A DNA stretch of 64,000 nucleotides. Origin: Ascidia mentula. Its lineage: Eukaryota > Chordata > Ascidiacea > Phlebobranchia > Ascidiidae. The stretch covers positions 10,354,001 through 10,418,000 of the forward strand of contig OX387203.1 in assembly GCA_947561715.1 (NCBI GenBank), read 5' to 3'. How positions within the stretch are numbered: position 1 is the stretch's first letter; each line of letters opens with the position of its first letter. The notes beneath the pieces were generated by a model. It saw only the letters and a program-made list of their open reading frames with translations. It ran no database searches and was not told the DNA's origin. The translations under genes were made by a program, and so were the position numbers. Positions 1 through 7,843 of this stretch are shown here, in pieces.

Positions 1-1318
1 TAGTTAAAAAATGCATGGTTATGGTTTAATCGACGGTTCGTCGGTTCCAAAAATCTTTCACGTTATTTTAATCATCATCTTTATCAGAGGTGATATTTTC
101 CTTTTCCATAATTAAATAAAATGTCTCGCACAAAAAAACTTTGCACTTGAAAGTTTCCGGACCCTCCTCCCTGTTTCTCCTTCAGCTTATACAATCTGGT
201 TTCTAACAGTTATAGAATTCTACTGCTATAAGGTAACTCTTCAACCACTCATATTAGACACACCAGCGTGTACGGTTATGTATACGGATATAAATTGATG
301 TGTGGGAGTTCTATCTTGAGAATACAAAGACGCCTTCACACTTAAAACATGATATGACGGGAAATACTTCATATCGATTTCATGATTTCGAAGCGACAAA
401 GCGATATTTAAGTGGTTTAAGTGTAGCGCAAAAGAACTTGCCCACTTGTTTGCGTTTCATTTTCAAGTGCACGCTTTTGTTGTATCACGTATTCTTTTAC
501 GCCACGTTCTTTTTCGCCTTTTGTTATTTCACCTTCCACCTGTTCATTTAAATGTTTTGTGTTGATTTATATTTTTATTTACGAAGTTTCTCGAACGCAC
601 CAGTCACCGCACGTTGATTTTATATTGCAGCTCCCTTCCTCTCACGTGACACGGTTGGGCCAATGACTGGCGAGACAAAAGATAAAACCAGACTAACACG
701 AGACGCTAAGAGAAAATCGAGGGCAGACCGTTTTTTGGCAGCGTTTGTTTAAGAAGCGTAACACAAGCAACATTCCAATTTACTTTATTGTTTCTCCTAG
801 TGAGGTTAAGTTTGTTCTGTACGTCATCACCCACGTTGTACCGTGTTTATATCTGGAAGAGGGAAGCTCGTTACCATATACGAGATGAAGCAACCGTCAA
901 TGAGTTAATTACTTGCTTTATATTCAGGGACCATTTCGTTCACTATTCGTGTGCACACGGTGCTGAGTTTTTTGCTGATTAGCCCTATAACTTTAAAACG
1001 TAAATTCTTGGATTACATACTTTTTAACCAGTGGAAACTTGGAATGTGCCAAGTTGACGAAGATTTGGGTAAAAGGCATTACGTCACCAATGACAATGTC
1101 GTTTGCAGCGTAGATCGGTTCTGCTTGGGCTGGGGCTTGGGTTAGAGTTGGGGAGATTTCTTGTGCTTGGAAACACAATATAGAGTCCAGAATACTATGT
1201 TATAAAGTTTGCTCTTAAGTTAACGGGTAAAGTGCACACCGCGATATAGTGGAGAGTGATTGCGTTATTAAAGAAATGCATTTGTTTTGTGTAAAGTACA
1301 TGTTACATCCAGAAGGTT
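1..1318. other. gene-poor stretch
   Basis: I see no convincing gene here. The open frames are short, lack recognisable motifs and do not join by plausible splice sites. The sequence is AT-rich and unlike the corresponding flank left of the second Ty3 element, so it lies outside the segmental duplication. Confidence 0.5.
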
Positions 1319-1433
1319 TACTGGCATTGCAGTCAAGCTGGATCAGCCATTTTTTCTCGAAAATCAAGGCGAGATGTGAAACATGAAGCTTCCGGTGAGG
1401 TTCAACCTAACCAGGCCCCATGACCTACCCTCC
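1319..1433. repeat. SINE-like dispersed repeat, copy 1 (truncated)
   Basis: This stretch aligns by eye, in the same orientation, with 35505-35616. Shared blocks are ggcattgcag, ccattttttc, agct.ccggtgaggtt.aac and taaccagg.cc. Read on the minus strand, the second copy contains GTTCAAACC, which fits a polymerase III B box, so a tRNA-derived SINE is possible. It stops where Ty3 family A sequence begins, so it either truncates that element or sits at the duplication breakpoint. Confidence 0.4.
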
Positions 1434-2084
1434 ACTTGCCAGCGGGTATTGGCAAGTGGAGATGAACGAAACCGACAAGGAAAAAAACGCTTTCAACGTT
1501 CCTGGAAAAGGTTTATTTCAATTTAAAGTCATGTGTTTTGGTCTCACGAATGCTCCTGCTACGTTTGAGCGCCTAATGGAAGAGGGGAATCTTGTGGGAT
1601 TCGTGTCTAGTTTACATCGATGATGTTGTTTCTTGTGCTGAAACTTTTTATTCGGGAATAGCCCGTCTTCGCGAAGTGTTTGTTCGGTTACGACGGGCGG
1701 GATTAAAATTGAAACCGAGCAAGTGCAAATGTTTGCCAAATCCACAAAATTTTTGGGCCATATTGTAGCTGACAGTGGCGTTAGCTGCGAACCAGCAAAA
1801 ACCATCTCGGTTAAGGAGTGAAAGACCCCGACGTCAGTTAAAGAAGTACGTCAGTTCTTGGGCTTTGCGTCATACTATCGAAGATTCCCACAGCATTTCG
1901 CAACCATTGCAGATCCCTTAACTGCTCTTACGCGAGATAAAGTGACTTTTGCTTGGACTTCCCAGTGTCAAAGGCTTTTAATTCATAAAAAAATACTTGT
2001 CACTGCCCCTGTGCTCAGTTATCCTACACGCACTGATCCCTTTATTTTGGACACAGATGCCAGTGGAACGGGTTTAGGTGGCGT
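1434..2084 (+). pseudogene. family A reverse transcriptase fragment (copy 1)
   Basis: Encodes the central RT region: SGYWQVEM, then [14 protein letters not shown], then the catalytic YIDD (about 1614-1625) one frame away, a thumb/connection segment with RQFLGFASYYRRF, and the start of RNase H (LDTDASGTGLGG). At least one frameshift falls just before YIDD near 1580-1600 and another near 1815. The frame is cut at 2084 by the nested element. This copy keeps the catalytic segment that copy 2 has deleted. Confidence 0.8.
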
Positions 2085-3578
2085 CCGATGAGCTCGTACC
2101 ATGAGCGAGTAGGGACATCTCAATGAACCGCGAGAAGTAATCTATGACCAATAGATACATTTTACCTTGGAAATACAGCAAATCTGTTCCTACTCGTTCC
2201 CATGGTCTACTGGGCAGAAGAGAAGGAATCATTGGTTCTGCTGGCATATTTCTATTCCGCTGACACTTAATACAGCTGGAAACAAATTGATTAATGTCGT
2301 TGGTAATACCTGGCCACCAGACAGAATCTTGGGCTCTCCGTCTACACTTTTCCATCCCCTGATGTCCAACATGGATACTGCGCAAAATTTCATTTCGCAG
2401 AACTTCAGGAATGATAAGTCTGGAGCCTTTGAGAAGCAATCCGTCAACAACAGTTATATCGTGGCGCACTTGGAAATATGGCTGCAGCGAATCGATATAC
2501 ACTCGTTTAGGCCAACCGTCTTTAGTAAGTTGAATAACTTTTTGACTTAATACGTCACACTTCGTCGCGTCACGGATTTGCTGTAACCGTGTTTGAGATG
2601 CGGGAATGTTAGCAATTACCGCAACAACGTTTTCTTCTATCTCATGTTGCAAAGTAATTTCAATTGCAGAGAGCGAGTTTAGAGAAGGCGATCTAAAGAG
2701 TGCATCAGCAGCATGCAAAGATTTACCAGGTACATGAACTATATCAAAGTGATACCACAACAAACGCATTCTTAACCTTTGCAATCGAGGGGACAACTCA
2801 TCAATATTCTTTTTTCCTAAAATGCTAATAAGGGGCTTATGATCAGTCTCCATAAGAAACATTAGCCCAATCAAATATTCACGAAACTTTTCACACGACC
2901 AAGCTACTGCCAAAGCTTCTTTCTCAATTTGAGCGTACCTCTGTTCTGTTTTCGTTAGTGCTCGTGATGCGTAGGCTACTGGACGAAAGTTACCGTTTCT
3001 TCGCTGTAATAAAACAGCCCCGAGTCCATAGGATGATGAATCAGCAGAAACTACAGTTTCAGCCTGAGGATCATAATGTTGAAGAATGTCAGCGCTCGTG
3101 AGAAGATCTTTGATTGCCTGAAAAGATTCTTCATGTGGACGAAGCCACTGCCATGGTTCATCCTTCTGTAACAGTCCACACAACGGTTTAGATATGTCTG
3201 CCAAACGGGGAACAAATTTTGCGAGTTGATTTGCTAAACCCAAAAACCTGCGCAATCCCGTTATATCGTTAGGAGGTTTCATGGACACTACTGCTTCTAT
3301 TTTTGAAGGATCTGGATAAATACCATTTTCATCAATGATATGACCTAAGAAACCGATTCGTTTCGCAGAAAAGACACACTTATCTGCATTTAACGTTACT
3401 CCAGCCTGCTGTAGGCGCGACAAGACTTCCATCAAACGCTCGTCGTGATGTGTCTGAGTGTCTCCAAACACGAGAATGTCGTCCATGTGGCACAAAACTC
3501 CTTGAAGTGAGTCCAATATTTGTGACATTTGTCTTTGGAAATGTTCTGGAGCAGATGTTATACCGAAAGGTCTCCGAA
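2085..3578 (-). pseudogene. family B pol fragment: RT, RNase H, integrase N-terminus
   Basis: One long open frame without internal stops from the RT motif PFGITSAPEHFQ through the catalytic HMDD, the thumb (GLRRFLGLANQLAKF), RNase H (ADSSSYGLGAVL, then ETDHKPLI) and the integrase zinc finger (H-x3-H ... CIKCQ), into the start of the catalytic core (GTDLLYF). The frame continues upstream through the tRNA and LTR sequence, which is fortuitous. It is truncated before the second and third catalytic acidic residues of integrase. The intact frame suggests a younger insertion than its host element. Confidence 0.85.
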
Positions 3579-3627
3579 TTCTGGTCTCCGAATGGAGGCG
3601 TGGGTTCGAATCCCACTTCTGACACCA
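3579..3627 (-). other. primer binding site extended into a tRNA-Leu 3' half
   Basis: On the plus strand this is the 3' portion of a leucine tRNA, apparently the CAA isoacceptor: variable arm, T arm with GGTTCGAATCC, and acceptor strand ending TTCTGACACCA, including the post-transcriptional CCA. On the element's strand it begins TGGTGTCAGAAGTGGGAT directly after the LTR, the layout of a Ty3 PBS. A normal PBS is about 18 nt; here homology runs 49 nt, to the anticodon-stem side. The 10-mer ggtctccgaa occurs in the tRNA part and again at the RT junction (3569-3578). Confidence 0.8.
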
Positions 3628-3790
3628 TGTATTGTTGTAGTTTGTTACACAACATAAACGGAACGAAACAGCAGTGCACAGTAACATAGGTTGCAAGAGA
3701 ATGCCCCTGACGGCACAGAGGAACACTTATATATGAGGTGGTCACGTGACACCACCACGTTGTGCAATCATTCAGGCGAAACACACTACA
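3628..3790 (-). repeat. family B 5' LTR
   Basis: 163 bp, starting TGTAGTG and ending AATACA on the minus strand and followed at once by the PBS. It contains a TATA-like CATATATAAGT in the position expected for an LTR promoter. No second copy is visible in the window. Confidence 0.75.
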
Positions 3791-5545
3791 GTTGTCGCAG
3801 CTTGTCAACGGCGAAGAACGGGTCACAGCTTATGCCAGTCGAACACTAAGCAAATCCGAACGATACTATTGCGCTACATATAGAGAGTTGCTCGCAATTG
3901 TTTACTTTGTCAAGCATTTTCGCCATTTCTTGTGGGGTCGAAGGTTTGTGCTACGTACTGACCACGCTTCATTGCAGTGGCTTTTGCACTTTAAGGAACC
4001 GGAAGGGATGCTTGCCAGATGGTTGACTACACTGGACACTTACAACTTTGAAATCGTCCACAGACCGGGAAAAAACCACACGAATGCAGACGGGTTGTCG
4101 AGGCAGCGCTGTTGCCGGGAGGTATGCGTTGATTGCAATTCCGCTGCCAGCTTTCATGAGGGACAAGTTCTGCAGATTTCATCTCGTCCGAACCAAGACA
4201 GTAATTGGCTGGAAACTTGGAGTATCGAAGATACACGCTCGATGCAAATTAAAGATACTGAAATTTGTGCTACGATTCAAAAGCCTTGGCCAACACAAAC
4301 TTCCGCTATCAAATTTCCTTGAAGAGACAGGTAGCGAGAAGTATTATTCTCAGTGGGATCACTTAGAGGTTAACGACGGAGTGCTTTACCGAATATGGTA
4401 CCCCGATGAAGGTGAATTTTCATTGATAGTAGCGCCCCAGAGCGTGAGGAGGGACATTTTTACCAGTTACACACCTTAAGGAAGGCAGGCCACTTAGGTA
4501 TTGCCAAAACTTCGGAAAGAATTCGACGGCGTTTTTTTTGGCCTGGAATGCTTGGGGATATAAAGCATTGGTGCAGGTGGTGCGTTACTTGTGCTAAACG
4601 GAAGCCAACACATGGACGTCATCGCGCCCAACTTGTCCAGGAGAGAAGCCATTTTCCGATGCAACGGATCGGGATTGATTTTTTAGGCCCGCTATCACTG
4701 ATCTCGGTAACAAGCATATACTTGTCGTGTCTGATTACTTTACAAAGTGGACAGAATGCTTTCTTTTGCCAAACCAACGAGCTGAGTTGGTCGCCAAAAC
4801 TCTGGTTAAGGAGATTTTTACTCGGTTTGGAATTCCCGTTTCCTTGCATTCCGATCAAGGCCGTGATTTCGAGAGCATTCTTTTTGCAAAAGTTTGCCGC
4901 TTGTTGGACATCAACAAGACATCGACCCCTTATCATCCGCAATCATCAGTCTTGTAGAAAGATTCAATCGAACTTTATTACAAATGCTTTCGTCTTATGT
5001 AAATGATAACCATAATGATTGGTTTTATTTAGCTTCCTTTCGTAATGATGGCTTGCAGATCATCGGTCCACGAGTCCACCAAATACACCCCTAACAGACT
5101 TATGCTCGGACGGGAAGTAAATGTTCCTCTGGATCTGATGTGGAGACTTCCTCTGAATCACCATGATACAGCATGTCGATGTCAGTATGTGGAAGATATG
5201 CGTCAGGCAATACGAAACGCGTACGCGTTGACCAGAAGGGAACTAAAACGATCTAGTGAAAGACAGAAGAAGACATTTGACAAATCAGTTCTACCACAAG
5301 AATTTAACGTTGGCCAGTTTGTGTGGTATTACTATCCACCGCTTGGGAAGCAGAAACTCGAGGGTGGGCAGGACCATTCCTTGTGATACGGAAGTTGTCC
5401 AAAAGTTTGTACAAAATCCAGAAATCTTCGGATCATCCACCAAACACAGTGACCAGTCAAGGAGATTCGAGGCAGAAAACATGCCTAATAACTGCCTACA
5501 ACCTGAGGAAGAGTAATCGCACTACGACTCCGATGAAAATACTGT
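3791..5545 (+). pseudogene. family A RNase H and integrase region (copy 1)
   Basis: Continues the family A pol gene right of the nested element: the rest of RNase H (AYASRTLSKSERYY, LRTDHASLQWLL, RPGKNHTNADGLSRQR), the integrase zinc-binding domain (GHLGIAKT, CVTCAKRK), the core with IGIDFLG, LHSDQGRDF and an ERFNRTL helix, and a C-terminal GPF-like segment (GPFLVIRKLSKSLYKI). Frameshifts lie near 4130, 4470, 4700 and 4945, so it is dead. It is close to copy 2 over 40756-42500. Confidence 0.8.
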
Positions 5546-5556
5546 AACATCGGACA

Positions 5557-5761
5557 CACGTGACTACAAACACATAATGAAGTACAAAATCGCTCCAACT
5601 AACATAATTTCGCCCTCGAAATGAAACGTGGTACACTTTACACACATAGTCACACTACAACACATAGTCACACTACAACACATAGTCACGCAAATACGCA
5701 GGTAAACGTCGCACACGTCCGCGGAGGGACGTTCCACCGTCCTCAAGGGGAGAAATGTCTA
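5557..5761 (-). repeat. inverted segment of family A (3' end)
   Basis: Relative to copy 2 (about 42524-42725), this block is reverse-complemented while both flanks keep their orientation. The arms are the 6-mers cggaca (5551-5556) and tgtccg (5762-5767). Inside it, copy 1 has an extra copy of an 18-bp repeat around catagtcacactacaac and lacks the G-run of the polypurine tract. The LTR start is therefore inverted and the LTR is broken. Confidence 0.8.
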
Positions 5762-5883
5762 TGTCCGTGCGTCTGGTGATTCATGACGGTGTGTGCCTCG
5801 CCTACAATTAAGATCGTTCGAGGCGCAGTTGAATAAAGTGGCGAGCTATAGCAACGAGTGTTTGAGAGCTGGTATCGGCTACA
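5762..5883 (+). repeat. family A 3' LTR remnant (copy 1)
   Basis: This matches the last ~120 bp of the copy 2 LTR (through 42845), with shared gtgtgcctcgcc, aattaagatcgttcg and gagctggtatcggctaca. The upstream part of the LTR lies in the inverted block. Confidence 0.8.
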
Positions 5884-7340
5884 CTTGATTGATAGAAATT
5901 TTTTTTTTTTAATTTCATGAATTTCTGTTAATAATGTTCAGCCTCTGTTCCGTTTCATGCTTATTTTGCTGAATTTGTAGAATCAATTGATCCACTTTAG
6001 TTGACAATGTGGTATGTGTTTTTTTTTCGGCGTTGTAGTAGACATATGCTTAAATTTTTCCCTCTTTCGACAATGCAACCAAATTTGAACATTTTTGTTG
6101 TTGATTTTTTACTAAATTGCCTAAAATCAAACTGTCAATTTTGCCAATGAATCTTTCAACACAACTTGGATAAATATTGTGTAACATCGCCAAATGATCA
6201 TGTAAAACTGAGCATCGTATGCTGCTCACTTCTATGACGCAACCCTAAAAAAAGCTATTTGCGTCTTCCTGTTGTCAGCGGGGCGATATTGCGGGCTTAA
6301 AATCTTGGAACGCGCCAAATATTTCAAAGGCATATAAATGAATATGGTTTGAACAATCGCCTTACCAAAAAACGACTATCTGTGATTTATGTCTGTTTTA
6401 CATACAACACTCCGCAGGATTCACTGGAAAACGGTTAGTGCGAATAAACAGTTTATTATCAGGCTTGTGGGAATAAATCAGAAGCAAGCGCAAAGCTTGG
6501 TGTCTCAGAAATGATACCAGTGTCCTGTCAAGCAATAATACAGAATCGAATTGAACATGAAATACACTGATGTGATTTATGAACTAACTTAGAACAGAAC
6601 TGAAAATGTACTGTGATTTAAACAGAAGATCAAGTGATATAACAGCAACGGAGGTGAACGAGAAAGAACGCAAAACAACATAATTACAGTTAAAACTTGT
6701 CTATGTCCGTTGTAGCACATTAATTTTGATTCATGGTAAGTTGATAAAATCACTATGGAAACGAGAATATAACAACGCATGACAAATCGTGGTAACATAG
6801 AAGCAAATTTGAAAGATTGCCATGAAATAGAGGTCATGGCGAAAAACATCGAATTAAAAACAGACGGTTATATTGCTGTTGCTGCCATGCATATTATATA
6901 TTAATTAATCTGTTCTTCTGGCACAATTAAACGTCACTTTTATTCACCGACGTTATCAAAAAATAAACAATTAAAAATTAATTTATGATCACCAGGCTTT
7001 TATTCATGTATATATTTTGCGGTAATGTTCTGTTTGGCTACAAGTTGGGTTTATGTTCACCAGTTGAAAAGCTAATCATAACTCAAAATACTGCCTCAAG
7101 CAAAAAAATTAGCAACACTCGCAAAGATACACAGGTCGTCAAATTGATCATTAAAATGTCTCGTACGCATTTTCATCAGGTTGGGAAGTAGCATGCGTGA
7201 CGTCGACATTGCAGTATGCAGCAGGGTCAGGTTGTTCGTTTGTCGATCTTTCAACAACACTGCAACGATAAATTCGCAAGCATGGTTCACAGACGAGAAT
7301 TTTAAACCCAATTTATATGAGGTTTGTGAAATATGAAAAC
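5884..7340. other. 3' flank / probable 3' UTR of CUB receptor gene 1
   Basis: This stretch is closely similar to 42846-44344, downstream of gene 2, with small indels. No gene was recognised in it. On the minus strand it holds AATAAA at 6999-7004 and at 6939-6944, either of which could end the receptor transcript. A segment of roughly 45 bp around 6986-7030 is missing from the duplicate. Confidence 0.6.
6999..7004 (-). terminator. candidate polyadenylation signal of gene 1
   Basis: AATAAA on the minus strand about 340 nt after the receptor stop codon, with a second at 6939-6944. The equivalent in gene 2 is deleted or mutated. Confidence 0.4.
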
Positions 7341-7843
7341 TCACTGCTGTGCTCTGTCCTGTGGGATGCGATTTTCAACGACTTTCATTTCTATTCCTTC
7401 AGGCTGGACGTCTGCAAAAACCATAGACCTTGTAGTGGTATAAAGAGCAGTGGTTTATAAGAAATATTGCATTAGAAAGTCATATACTGATTAATACGAA
7501 ACATACAAATATTTTCGCCACACGTAATTAAATTTCTCTCCTGGTCGATGCGCAACTCAACATCTATCGAGTAATCTCGTCATATTTCGTTATCACAAGT
7601 TTGAAAGATTTTCGAGAACGATTGTTTACCTTTTTTTGCAGCTGATGCCAGGCAACACAGCCTTATCCCAAACCCTGTTGCTATGAGAGTAACAAGTCCC
7701 AGACCAACGGATAACAGCAATGTAAGGAGGGTAAGTGTCGGTGCTGGTATTGCCTCAACCATTACTACTACTTTCTTCTTAACGTAAAATGGAGGTCCGG
7801 ACCTGATGATAATGGAGTAGTTTCCGAGATCGCGTTCAGAAAC
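7341..7843 (-). other. gene 1 exons for Ig-like 2 end, TM helix and cytoplasmic tail
   Basis: Exon 7630-7843 (phase 0 to 1) encodes an Ig F-strand-like RDLGNYSI, a short stalk, then a hydrophobic helix of about 25 residues (LTLLTLLLSVGLGLV and on), followed by CCLASAAKK at the inner membrane face. Exon 7341-7411 adds 23 residues (DVQPEGIEMKVV...) and TGA at 7343-7341. The tail is about 30 residues with no ITAM, ITIM or kinase motif. The two cysteines just inside the membrane could be palmitoylated (inference). Confidence 0.85.

Larger units (their letters stand above)
2085..3790 (-). mobile_element. nested Ty3/gypsy element family B (5' LTR plus partial pol)
   Basis: Read on the minus strand: a 163-bp LTR (TGTAG...TACA, 3790-3628), a primer binding site extended into 49 nt of tRNA-Leu complement (3627-3579), then directly the middle of RT, RNase H and the N-terminal half of integrase, ending abruptly at 2085. 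Gag, protease, the RT fingers, the end of integrase and the 3' LTR are absent. It splits family A between 2084 (...ggcgt) and 3791 (gttgtcg...). Copy 2 at 40741-40760 shows the same site uninterrupted, so nothing was lost and no target duplication was made. Confidence 0.85.
1434..5883 (+). mobile_element. Ty3/gypsy retrotransposon family A, copy 1 (degenerate)
   Basis: The element is 5'-truncated: LTR, gag, protease and the N-terminal part of reverse transcriptase are missing. It keeps the RT palm, RNase H, integrase and a damaged 3' LTR ending in ...GGCTACA at 5883. A second retrotransposon fragment (2085-3790) interrupts it, and the piece at 5557-5761 is inverted relative to copy 2. Several frameshifts mean no functional polyprotein can be made. 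The DNA after the LTR, starting cttgattgatag, is identical to that after copy 2 at 42846, so both copies descend from one insertion. Confidence 0.85.

Noticed and set aside
3579..3627. A tRNA-Leu gene on the plus strand
   Set aside because: Only the 3' part is present: no acceptor 5' strand, D arm or anticodon. The encoded CCA and the position next to an LTR identify it as primer-derived sequence.
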